The notes beneath the pieces are model-generated. The model saw only the letters and a list, made by a program, of their open reading frames with translations, was not told where the DNA came from and did no database searches. DNA of 64,000 nucleotides from Flavobacteriales bacterium (lineage in GTDB: Bacteria > Bacteroidota > Bacteroidia > Flavobacteriales_F > PHOS-HE28). Shown here in pieces: positions 1-7,740 of the stretch. The DNA is taken from positions 1 to 64,000 of the forward strand of contig JADKCV010000007.1 in the NCBI GenBank assembly GCA_016718655.1. The letters are read 5' to 3'. The position numbers and the translations under genes are program-made. Each line of letters starts with the position of its first letter. Position 1 is the first letter of the stretch.

Positions 1-109
1 TCAACCAATCCCTTTCCAGTTGGGTGGGGATGAATACCTGGGCATGCAGCATGCTCGATGATCCTAGTATGATCAACAAGGCTCGGAGAATGGCTAGCGT
101 ATGTTTCAT
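1..109 (-). CDS. Secreted protein, N-terminal fragment
   Basis: An ATG at 109 on the minus strand opens 36 codons that run off the left edge of the window. The visible part reads as a signal peptide: a Lys/His start, a hydrophobic stretch (AILRALLIILGSSSM) and a likely cleavage after LHA-Q, a common Bacteroidota pattern. The mature start (VFIPTQLERDWL) is too short to assign a family. It is divergent from obgE, with about 136 bp between the two start codons. Confidence 0.5.
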   Translation of the reverse strand, partial: MKHTLAILRALLIILGSSSMLHAQVFIPTQLERDWL

Positions 110-245
110 GATCAGGATGGTCGAAATGAGCGAAACGTCTTAGAACAAGGTAAGCCTGTACTCATGAGATGCCCAACGGCGCACTAACGCTGCCTCGGCA
201 CGGCGCGAACTTCGCTTGCGCTACAATCCCGACCTTTACACCCGT

Positions 246-1253
246 ATGAACTTCATCGACCACATCCGCATCCAATGCCGCTCCGGGAAAGGGGGGAAGG
301 GCAGCAGCCACCTCCGCCGCGAGAAGTACATGCCCAAGGGCGGCCCTGATGGCGGTGATGGCGGCCGCGGTGGACACATCATCCTGCGCGGCAATGCCCA
401 GTTGTGGACCCTATTACACCTGCGCTACACCAAACACGTGATCGCCGATGATGGCGGGGTGGGCACCAGCAACCAGAGCTCGGGAAAGTCCGGTGAGGAC
501 AAGGTCATCGAGGTGCCACTGGGTACGGTGGTGAAGGACGATGAGACCGGTGAAGTGCTCTGCGAAGTGATGAAGGACGGGGAGGAGCACATCCTCTTCT
601 CAGGCGGTCGCGGTGGATTGGGCAACCAACACTTCAAGTCATCCACCTTCCAAACGCCCCGCTTCGCCCAGCCCGGTGAACCGGGCGTGGAGAAGTGGGT
701 GAAGATGGAGCTGAAGGTGCTAGCCGATGTAGGCCTGGTGGGATTCCCCAACGCGGGAAAGAGCACCCTGCTCAGCGTGATCACCGCCGCCAAGCCCAAG
801 ATCGCTGATTACGCGTTCACCACCTTGGCACCCAACCTGGGCATCGTGCCCTACCGCGATCACATGAGCTTCGTGATGGCCGACATACCCGGTATCATCG
901 AAGGAGCATCGGAAGGGAAGGGCCTCGGCTTGCGTTTCCTCCGGCACATCGAGCGCAACAGCGTCTTGCTCTTCATGGTCCCTGCCGACAGTTCGGATAT
1001 CAAGCACGACTATGACGTCTTGCTCAACGAACTGAAGGAATACTCCCCCGAACTGCTCGACAAGCAACGGCTGCTGGCAGTTACCAAGTGCGACATGCTC
1101 GATGCGGAGATGATAGCCCAACTGAAGAAGGAACTGCCCAGACGCGTGGACCATGTGATGATCTCAAGTGTCGCACGCATCGGATTGGATGAGCTGAAGG
1201 ACAAGCTCTGGAAGAAACTGCACGGGACATTCCCGGCCGATCACGTGGAATGA
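246..1253 (+). CDS. obgE: GTPase Obg/CgtA
   Basis: Obg is a ribosome-associated GTPase acting in late 50S assembly and stress signalling. The start is placed at ATG 246 because the protein then begins MNFIDHIRIQ, as family members do; an upstream in-frame TTG at 216 would add an unlikely leader. The glycine-rich Obg fold is at residues 1-158 (RSGKGGKGSSHLRREKY, GGPDGGDGGRGG). The G domain follows with G1 GFPNAGKS, G3 DIPGIIEGA and G4 TKCD. The G4 Thr in place of the usual Asn is a substitution also seen in this phylum. The stop overlaps the ATG of the next gene (ATGA), so the two are probably co-translated. Confidence 0.95.
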   Translation: MNFIDHIRIQCRSGKGGKGSSHLRREKYMPKGGPDGGDGGRGGHIILRGNAQLWTLLHLRYTKHVIADDGGVGTSNQSSGKSGEDKVIEVPLGTVVKDDETGEVLCEVMKDGEEHILFSGGRGGLGNQHFKSSTFQTPRFAQPGEPGVEKWVKMELKVLADVGLVGFPNAGKSTLLSVITAAKPKIADYAFTTLAPNLGIVPYRDHMSFVMADIPGIIEGASEGKGLGLRFLRHIERNSVLLFMVPADSSDIKHDYDVLLNELKEYSPELLDKQRLLAVTKCDMLDAEMIAQLKKELPRRVDHVMISSVARIGLDELKDKLWKKLHGTFPADHVE

Positions 1254-1852
1254 ACCTGTTGGAACGCCTCGATGCCCTGGACCGCCAGGCCTTCTTGGCC
1301 CTCAACGCCTTGAACAGCCCGGCGCTCGATGACCTGATGTGGTCTGTGAGCCGGCTCGAACTCTGGGTGCCGCTCTACGTGTTCTTCCTGTTCATGCTGC
1401 AACGGCGCTGGGGATGGCGCGCCTTGGCCATCGCAGTGCCCGTCATCGCCCTCTTGCTGTTCGGTACCGATACCGGCTCCGTGGTGCTCTTCAAGAATTC
1501 CGTACAACGCCTGCGCCCCAGTCACGTGCCGGAGCTGCAGGACCGGATCCATCTCTTGCTCTCGCCGGATGGCGGACTGTACCGCGGCGGTACCTTCGGA
1601 TTCGTGTCCTCGCATGCCAGTAATCATTTCGGTATCGCCGCATTCATGATCGGCGTGTTACGAGGAAGCCCGCGATGGGCCGCACCCGCTCTGCTGTTCT
1701 GGGCTGCCTTCGTATCCTATAGCCGGATCTACCTGGGCGTGCACTACCCGGGCGACATCCTGGTTGGTGGCCTCTATGGCTTCATAGTGGGGTCGATCGC
1801 GTTCGCCATCTTTCGCCGCATGAACGATCACTTCGCCGTTGTACGACCATGA
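1250..1852 (+). CDS. PAP2-superfamily membrane phosphatase
   Basis: This 200-aa membrane protein belongs to the type 2 phosphatidic acid phosphatase superfamily, which removes phosphate from lipid phosphates such as undecaprenyl pyrophosphate or phosphatidylglycerophosphate. The three signature motifs are present in order: KNSVQRLRP near residue 83 (KX6RP), SSHASNH near 120 (PSGH-like, with Ser replacing Pro and Ala replacing Gly) and SRIYLGVHYPGD near 155 (SRX5HX3D). About five hydrophobic segments surround them. It overlaps obgE by 4 bp and crcB by 4 bp, so it is the second gene of a compact operon. The exact lipid substrate cannot be told from sequence. Confidence 0.85.
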   Translation: MNLLERLDALDRQAFLALNALNSPALDDLMWSVSRLELWVPLYVFFLFMLQRRWGWRALAIAVPVIALLLFGTDTGSVVLFKNSVQRLRPSHVPELQDRIHLLLSPDGGLYRGGTFGFVSSHASNHFGIAAFMIGVLRGSPRWAAPALLFWAAFVSYSRIYLGVHYPGDILVGGLYGFIVGSIAFAIFRRMNDHFAVVRP

Positions 1853-2217
1853 ACACTTGGTTGGCGGTCTTCCTGGGAGGTGGGTTGGGTAGTGTGCTCC
1901 GTTTCGGGGTGTCTCGTGTCGTGTTGCTGCTGGCGCCGCGCGCGGTCTTTCCGCTTGCCACCCTGGTCAGCAATCTCTTGGCAACGGCACTGCTCGCCTT
2001 TGTGGTGCTGCGCATGAACGACCAGTTGCCGGGTCGTGATCCGCTCAAAGCCTTCGTTGTGGTAGGGATCTGTGGTGGCTTCAGTACGTTCAGTACCTTC
2101 AGCTACGAGAACTTCCAGCTCATCCGCGACCAACACTATGGGCTGGCCATCGCCAACATCCTCATCAGTGTGGTGGCCGGTATCGCGGTCCTCCACCTCA
2201 TTGCACGCACCCCATGA
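1849..2217 (+). CDS. crcB: Fluoride channel CrcB/Fluc
   Basis: A 122-aa protein with four predicted transmembrane helices and the Fluc signature GICGGFSTFSTFSYE near residues 74-88, including the phenylalanines that line the fluoride path, plus an early GGGLGSVLRF motif. Fluc proteins form dual-topology dimers in the inner membrane and let toxic fluoride leak out of the cell. The length matches the family. It overlaps the PAP2 gene upstream and the phosphatase gene downstream by ATGA. I see no fluoride riboswitch in front of it, as expected for an internal operon gene. Confidence 0.93.
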   Translation: MNTWLAVFLGGGLGSVLRFGVSRVVLLLAPRAVFPLATLVSNLLATALLAFVVLRMNDQLPGRDPLKAFVVVGICGGFSTFSTFSYENFQLIRDQHYGLAIANILISVVAGIAVLHLIARTP

Positions 2218-3875
2218 TCTTCCGCATCCTACCCGTGGCGTTGGCGCTTTCCTGCTGTGCGCAGCACGCGCGCGCTCAACAGCCACCCACCTGGCAGGTC
2301 CCACCCAAGCTGGTGGTGGGCATCGTGGTGGACCAGATGCGGGCTGATTACATCTACCGCTATTGGGACAACTTCGGCGACGGTGGCTTCAAGCGTTTGG
2401 TGAACGACGGAGCCTTCCTGCGCGATGCACACTTCGACTACGCGCCCACCTACACGGCTCCCGGTCACGCCAGTATCTACACGGGAACCTCCCCGGCCTT
2501 GCATGGGATCGTGGGCAATGATCTGTTCGATCGCAAGCTGGGTCGCGATCGCTACTGCGCCGAGGATACCACCCGGAAGACCGTGGGCATGGCAGGGGGC
2601 GTGGGCCAACGCTCGCCCATCAACCTGCTCGCCACCACCCTGGCCGATGAACTGGAGCGCCGCACGGAGCGCCGTTCGCGAACCATCGGCATCGCGCTGA
2701 AGGACCGCAGTGCCATCTTCCCGATCGGTCGCACGGGCGATGCAGCCTATTGGTTCGGTGGTGGACCCGATGGCGCCTTCGTGACCAGCACCTGGTACAC
2801 GAACGAACTGCCGGCTTGGTTGCAGCGCTTCAATGCCGAACGACCGGCGGTGAAGCACCTGGCGAACACGTGGGACCTTCTCTTGCCTCGCGAACGCTAC
2901 CATGAGGTGCTACCCGATGACAATCCCTATGAGATGTCCCTCACAGGCACCCACACCCCAACGCTACCTGTGGACCTGAAGGCATTGTACACCAGTTCCG
3001 GCAGCACCGGCATCATCACGTACACCCCGTGGGGCAATACCCTCACCACGGACCTGGCGCTTGCAGCCATGGAAGGGGAGGACCTGGGCATGGACGGCAT
3101 CACGGACCTACTTGCCATGAGCTATTCGTCTCCCGATATCCTTGGGCACCGGGTAGGTCCGCGTGCCTTGGAGCTGGAGGACATGTACGTGCGTCTCGAT
3201 CGCGAGCTGGAGAGGCTTTTCAAGGCCTTGGATCAGCGCGTTGGCGATGGCCGCTACACCGTGTTCCTCACCGCTGATCATGCCGGTGTCGACGTGCCCG
3301 CCTACTTGAAGGATCTCAAGGGCAGCGCCGGGTATGTGGACCTCACGGCGCTAAGAGCTGAATTGGAGCAACATCTTCAAGGACGGTTCGGTGCCGGTCC
3401 GTGGGTGAGCGGTATCCTGAACGAGCAGGTGTACCTGAACGATACGCTCATCGTCGTACGGAAGCTTGATCCCGAAGTGGTACAACGCGCGACCGCCCAG
3501 TTCCTGGTGCGTCACCCCGATATCGCACATGCTTACGCAGCCACGGACCTGCTTTGGAGCGACCACAGCAGTGGCATCGGGCGGGCGTTACAGCGCGGAT
3601 TCATGGTGCAGCGCTCGGGGGATGTGGCCTTCGTGATGCGCCCAGGCTACTTCGAGCGTTTTGGCAGTGCGGTTGGCAAGGGTACCACCCATGGCTCCCC
3701 ATGGAACTATGATACGCACGTACCTATCCTCTTCATGGGGCAGGGCATCCAACACACCGAGGTGGTCCGGCGGACCTCCATCACGGACATCGCACCCACC
3801 CTGTCCATGGTGCTGGGCATGACCATGCCTGATGCAGCCTCAGGGACGGTGGTGGGCGAGGTCCTCCGGCGATGA
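2214..3875 (+). CDS. PafA-like alkaline phosphatase family protein
   Basis: A 553-aa protein starting with a signal peptide (cleavage near AQHARAQ), so periplasmic or secreted. It belongs to the alkaline-phosphatase superfamily clade typified by Elizabethkingia PafA. Visible active-site elements are the first metal ligand in VVDQMRADY, the nucleophile region TYTAPGHAS, the KDR pair in IALKDRSA, the second-metal DxxxH in SSPDILGHR, TADHAG, and the late histidine in GTTHGSPWNYDTH. PafA enzymes hydrolyse phosphomonoesters and supply phosphate. It is the last gene of the obgE-PAP2-crcB run, overlapping crcB by 4 bp. Confidence 0.85.
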   Translation: MIFRILPVALALSCCAQHARAQQPPTWQVPPKLVVGIVVDQMRADYIYRYWDNFGDGGFKRLVNDGAFLRDAHFDYAPTYTAPGHASIYTGTSPALHGIVGNDLFDRKLGRDRYCAEDTTRKTVGMAGGVGQRSPINLLATTLADELERRTERRSRTIGIALKDRSAIFPIGRTGDAAYWFGGGPDGAFVTSTWYTNELPAWLQRFNAERPAVKHLANTWDLLLPRERYHEVLPDDNPYEMSLTGTHTPTLPVDLKALYTSSGSTGIITYTPWGNTLTTDLALAAMEGEDLGMDGITDLLAMSYSSPDILGHRVGPRALELEDMYVRLDRELERLFKALDQRVGDGRYTVFLTADHAGVDVPAYLKDLKGSAGYVDLTALRAELEQHLQGRFGAGPWVSGILNEQVYLNDTLIVVRKLDPEVVQRATAQFLVRHPDIAHAYAATDLLWSDHSSGIGRALQRGFMVQRSGDVAFVMRPGYFERFGSAVGKGTTHGSPWNYDTHVPILFMGQGIQHTEVVRRTSITDIAPTLSMVLGMTMPDAASGTVVGEVLRR

Positions 3876-3951
3876 ACTTTTCAACCATGATCGTGGAGAT
3901 CCCGGACACACTAGAGCCATTTTCGGATCGTTCTACAAAGTAGATTGCGCC

Positions 3952-4356
3952 ATGATCCAGTGGGAGAGACCGGTCTTCAGTAGCCCCTTCGAACTGTGGA
4001 AGGAGGAAGGCGTTCTGTTCCTGGTATTGCAGCCAGGGGCCACCATGAAGATGCAGGATATGAAGGAGGTCATCCGCCTCATCGCTGCGCTGGATCGAAC
4101 AGGCAAGGCCCCTGTGTTCTTGGAGTATCCCGGCAACTTCGCCGTCCAACCGGGCGCACGGGACCTGCTCCGGCGGGTGTGCGGAGCCCATGGTCATCCA
4201 GTTGCCTTTTATACCACCGACGCAGTGGGTCGCCAACAAGGTGAGTATTTCAAGGAGGTGCAGCGCCCTGCTTTCCCGTTCCGGGTGTTCCAGTTGCGCG
4301 ATCAGGCCTACGCATGGACGCGTGAGCGCTTGCAGCTGGTCGAATTGCTGAGCTGA
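3952..4356 (+). CDS. Conserved small protein, possibly STAS-like
   Basis: A 134-aa soluble protein without a signal peptide. I start it at ATG 3952 (MIQWERPVFSSPFELW) because the upstream in-frame extension crosses the end of the previous gene and has no family look. The pattern of a short N-terminal strand region, the helix TMKMQDMKEVIRLIAALDRT, then strand PVFLEYP and a further alpha/beta run, suggests a STAS/SpoIIAA-type fold as seen in many small Bacteroidota proteins. That is an inference from the secondary-structure pattern only. It stands alone between two unrelated genes; I do not assign a function. Confidence 0.6.
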   Translation: MIQWERPVFSSPFELWKEEGVLFLVLQPGATMKMQDMKEVIRLIAALDRTGKAPVFLEYPGNFAVQPGARDLLRRVCGAHGHPVAFYTTDAVGRQQGEYFKEVQRPAFPFRVFQLRDQAYAWTRERLQLVELLS

Positions 4357-4446
4357 TCCAGTACCTGCTGTTGATAAGGCCGTGGGAACTTCAACCCCGC
4401 TAGGCGACTTAGAGCCCTGTAGTACCCAGTAAGTTCACCCCTTTGA

Positions 4447-5793
4447 ATGGGGTCCTTCTCCACATCTGTCATTGCAAGGCTCGCCATGCCTGTCATCCTG
4501 GGTGCAACGGCCTTGCTCACCCGGGCTCAGTCCTCCATTGTGTATGAAGGGGAGAGCACAGGTACACAGGTCGTGGTGAATGGCCTGTGGGAAGGGACGG
4601 AACCCATGGTACAAGCTGTTTGGCGGGGTGTGCCGAATGCGCTGGCCGTATTCCAGGTCCAACTGACCATGGCGCCGCCGGAGGGTGCGCACATGATGTT
4701 GGACCGACTGGTGGAAGCAGGGATCGGAGCCTACCTCGATGCGCGCATCCACTTCCATCACGATGGCGTGGTGGCCGACCTGACCGCGGACCAGATGGCC
4801 CGCGAGATCGATGCGATGATCACCGCGGCTGGAGAGGAATATGGTGTGACCGAAGTAGCGCTCGGACTATCCGGTGCAACGCGCGAACAATTGGTCAAGC
4901 TCTCACGGATCAGCTGGGAACAAGCGTCCAACGGGGTGAATGCCGGCGGTGAACAGGACAAATACCTCGCCATCTACTACTTCGTACGGGGGCAGCGCAC
5001 GGAACTGGAGCGTCAGTTGCGTGCGGACCTGCTCCCGCTCTCCGCCGTACCGCTGGTCAGGGAAGTGGCCGCGTCACCAGGCACCACGGTGAAGGTCAAT
5101 TCCACATGTGGCACCGTGTTCGATCAGGACAACTACCTCTGTGCATTGGACCTGCAGCTTGCATCCGGTGAGGAGGGTGCAGTGGACCCAGCGATCGGGG
5201 ATGGCCTGATGTCCACATTGACCGCTGAAGCTGAGCGTGTTGCCGAAGCAGCAAAGATCGACCGATCGCCAGTTCGTAAGCGCGATCGTTGGCTGAAGGC
5301 CGAGCTCGATGCCATTCACGAGCGCATCGACCGGATGGACCAGCGTAAGGAACTGTGGGAACTCAGGGATCGGCTCGAGGACCTGGATGATCGTCTTACC
5401 GGTGTCGAAATGGACTTGGAACAAGTACGCGAGAATGGCGTTGCCGATAACCCCATTGCCGACCTCAGTGACCTCACGGGTGACAACATCACTGTGCGCT
5501 TCGAGCGCAACAGTATCGGCTTGGCCAGTGACCAACGTGTATTGCTCAATGAGGTCTTCGAACAGTTGGCTCGTAACCCCGGCCAACAAGTGCTCATCAC
5601 GGGCTATACCGACCGCAGCGGTGAACCCTCGGTGAATCTCCGATTGAGCGAACAGCGTGCGAAAAGCGTGCGCAGCTACCTCCTGCAACGCGGCATCTCC
5701 CCGGAACGCCTGTTGGTGAACTACTACGGCGATAGCCGGAGCACGGGGCGTGCGCCTGAAGAGCGCCGGGTGGAGATCGAGTGGTTGCCTTGA
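4447..5793 (+). CDS. OmpA-domain outer-membrane protein
   Basis: A 448-aa secreted protein. Residues 1-28 form a signal peptide (cleavage near LLTRAQS); ATG 4447 is preferred over 4486 because it gives a normal charged n-region. The middle (residues about 60-260) is of unknown function. Residues about 275-325 are a heptad-rich coiled coil (RIDRMDQRKELWELRDRLED). The C-terminus (about 340-448) is an OmpA/MotB peptidoglycan-binding domain with TGYTDRSGEPSVNLRLSEQR and SVRSYLLQRGI. The role is probably anchoring the outer membrane to peptidoglycan. The start codon directly follows a CCTTTGA stretch that may be part of a promoter. Confidence 0.85.
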   Translation: MGSFSTSVIARLAMPVILGATALLTRAQSSIVYEGESTGTQVVVNGLWEGTEPMVQAVWRGVPNALAVFQVQLTMAPPEGAHMMLDRLVEAGIGAYLDARIHFHHDGVVADLTADQMAREIDAMITAAGEEYGVTEVALGLSGATREQLVKLSRISWEQASNGVNAGGEQDKYLAIYYFVRGQRTELERQLRADLLPLSAVPLVREVAASPGTTVKVNSTCGTVFDQDNYLCALDLQLASGEEGAVDPAIGDGLMSTLTAEAERVAEAAKIDRSPVRKRDRWLKAELDAIHERIDRMDQRKELWELRDRLEDLDDRLTGVEMDLEQVRENGVADNPIADLSDLTGDNITVRFERNSIGLASDQRVLLNEVFEQLARNPGQQVLITGYTDRSGEPSVNLRLSEQRAKSVRSYLLQRGISPERLLVNYYGDSRSTGRAPEERRVEIEWLP

Positions 5794-5808
5794 GCATCCG
5801 CAACGGTC

Positions 5809-5826
5809 GACCGGATCACTCCGGTC
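5809..5826. terminator. Hairpin after the OmpA gene
   Basis: A perfect 6-bp stem GACCGG / CCGGTC with a 6-nt loop lies 16 bp after the OmpA-gene stop. No T-run follows, so a termination role is likely but not certain. Confidence 0.4.
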
Positions 5827-5977
5827 CCCGTGTGAGGCATCGACATGCGCACTTCGCGGTTCCCGGGTCACGCAAGGGAACTGTTTTGCGAGCGATCTTC
5901 GGTCATCCCGACCAGCCCTTGGACCTTGTTAGTTGAAGGCCATCCGGATCGCATTCATTCGGTCCGCACCATCCGGT

Positions 5978-5993
5978 TTAACCAAATGGTTAA
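5978..5993. promoter_or_regulatory. Palindromic operator for the TetR/efflux operon
   Basis: The sequence TTAACCAAATGGTTAA is a perfect inverted repeat (7-bp arms, 2-bp spacer) ending 23 bp before the ATG of the TetR gene. TetR repressors commonly bind such 14-17 bp palindromes in their own promoter. The position indicates autoregulation of tetR and the co-transcribed efflux genes. Confidence 0.7.
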
Positions 5994-6016
5994 TATTGCA
6001 GCCTCGCTCCACCACC

Positions 6017-6619
6017 ATGGTCCGCGAAGCCACCACCGAACAACGCATCCTGGAAGCGGCCAAGAAGGTCTTCATCCGAAAGGGGATGGCTGGCGCACGC
6101 ATGCAGGAGGTGGCCGATGAGGCCGGGATCAACAAGGCCTTGCTCCATTATTACTTCCGCAGCAAGGAGCAGCTGTTCGTCGGTGTCTTCAAAGGAAGTG
6201 CCGAGAAACAGTTCGGCTGCATTTGGGATTCGTTGAAGCAGAGCGATATGCTCTTCCCGGCCATCGAGACCTTCGTGGCAGGCTACATGGACCGTATGAT
6301 CGAGGAGCCCCAACTGCCCTTGTTCATCGCCAATGAAATGAACCGCGACCCTGAGGGCCTTGCCGATTTCATCGACCGGGGCAAGGAGAGCCGCTCGGGT
6401 TTCCTACGCCTTGTGGAAGAGGCGCATGCCCGCGGCGAGATCATCGACATCGATCCACGCGAACTGCTCGTGAACATCATGGCGCTGTGTGTGCATCCGT
6501 TCATCGCGAGGCCCATGCTCAAACACATCCATGGCTTCTCAGACGAGGCTTTTCGCCGCATGATCCTCAAGCGCAAGAAGACCGTACCCGAATTCATCAT
6601 CCGTTCCATCCGCTCATGA
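6017..6619 (+). CDS. TetR/AcrR-family repressor
   Basis: A 200-aa regulator. The N-terminal TetR DNA-binding domain is clear (TEQRILEAAKKVFIRKGMAG, then MQEVADEAGINKALLHYYFR SKEQLF). The C-terminal part is a variable ligand-binding region with conserved VLFV-type helices. ATG 6017 is chosen as start because it directly precedes the HTH domain and lies just behind the palindrome at 5978-5993. The stop overlaps the ATG of the adaptor gene (ATGA), so it is the first gene of a tetR-MFP-RND-OMF operon and very probably represses it. The inducer is unknown. Confidence 0.9.
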   Translation: MVREATTEQRILEAAKKVFIRKGMAGARMQEVADEAGINKALLHYYFRSKEQLFVGVFKGSAEKQFGCIWDSLKQSDMLFPAIETFVAGYMDRMIEEPQLPLFIANEMNRDPEGLADFIDRGKESRSGFLRLVEEAHARGEIIDIDPRELLVNIMALCVHPFIARPMLKHIHGFSDEAFRRMILKRKKTVPEFIIRSIRS

Positions 6620-7740
6620 ACGACCTTTTCAAACGAAGGCTCACCATCATCCTCGGTCTCCTGCTCATCGTGGGTGGCATCGGTACCTGCCGCAAACTGG
6701 CCTCCAGTAAGGACTCGCCACCCCGCAACGAAGCGCTGGCCGGTGCGCGTGCCGTGCGTACGCTCATCGCGCAGAACGGCCCGGTGCGCCTCAGTATTCC
6801 CATCACCGGAAGGTTGCGCGCAACGGACCGGATGCTGATCAACGCCGAAGTCGGTGGTACGCTGCAGCGCACCGGCAAGACCTTCCGCGAGGGCTACACG
6901 TTCCGCCAGGGCGAGGTCCTCTTCCGCATCGACAACAGCGAGGTGCGCGCCCAACTCAACGGCCAGCAAAGCGCGTTCCTCCGCACCTTGGTGCAGCTGA
7001 TCCCCGATCTACGCATCGACCTCCCGGATGTCTCGGCCAAATGGGAGGCTTATCTGAAGAGCGTGCCCGTGGAAGGGCAATTGCCCACACTGCCGAAGCT
7101 CGACTCCGAACAGGAACGTAATTATCTGGCCGGTCGTGGTGTGCTTGATCAGTACTACAACATCCGAGCGGTGTACGAGCGCTTGGACAAGTACACGATC
7201 TCCGCGCCATTCGATGGTATCGTGGTCAACGCCCCGGTGGAGCCGGGTACCATCGTTACGCCTGGCACCCGTTTGGGTGAGTTCATCGCACCGGGTTCGT
7301 TGGAGCTGGAGACCGCCATCGGAGCGGGTGAGTTGAACCTGGTGAAGGTGGGTGATACCCTGCGATTGACCAGCAGCGAGGGACCCGGTACCTGGCAGGG
7401 ACGCATCATCCGCATCGGCGAAGTGATCGACGCCACCACCCAATCCGTTCGCCTGTTCGTGGGTGTGCAAGGCAAAGGCTTGCGCGATGGACAATACCTG
7501 AGCGGGACCATCGAGGCGGGCACGCTAAGCGATGCCGTCAGTGTGCCGCGTAGCTCGCTGTTGGAGGATGGCGCGCTCTATACTGTGAAGGATTCGGCCC
7601 TTGTGAAGCGTTCGGTGGAGATACTCCATCAGGGTGTGGAACAGGCTGCAGTGCGTGGTCTGGCTGATGGTGAGGTGGTGGTGACCGATCGCATGAGCGG
7701 TGCCCATGAAGGAATGCGCGTAGCCCCCGTTCGCCCATGA
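6616..7740 (+). CDS. RND efflux periplasmic adaptor (MFP)
   Basis: A 374-aa membrane-fusion protein. It starts with one N-terminal membrane anchor (RRLTIILGLLLIVGGIGT). The lipoyl halves (QRTGKTFREGYTFRQGEVLF and YTISAPFDGIVV) flank a short hairpin. Beta-barrel and membrane-proximal domains follow (VPRSSLLEDGALYTV). Such adaptors bridge an inner-membrane RND pump to an outer-membrane channel. It overlaps tetR by 4 bp and the permease start by 4 bp. The substrate of the pump cannot be inferred. Confidence 0.9.
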   Translation: MNDLFKRRLTIILGLLLIVGGIGTCRKLASSKDSPPRNEALAGARAVRTLIAQNGPVRLSIPITGRLRATDRMLINAEVGGTLQRTGKTFREGYTFRQGEVLFRIDNSEVRAQLNGQQSAFLRTLVQLIPDLRIDLPDVSAKWEAYLKSVPVEGQLPTLPKLDSEQERNYLAGRGVLDQYYNIRAVYERLDKYTISAPFDGIVVNAPVEPGTIVTPGTRLGEFIAPGSLELETAIGAGELNLVKVGDTLRLTSSEGPGTWQGRIIRIGEVIDATTQSVRLFVGVQGKGLRDGQYLSGTIEAGTLSDAVSVPRSSLLEDGALYTVKDSALVKRSVEILHQGVEQAAVRGLADGEVVVTDRMSGAHEGMRVAPVRP

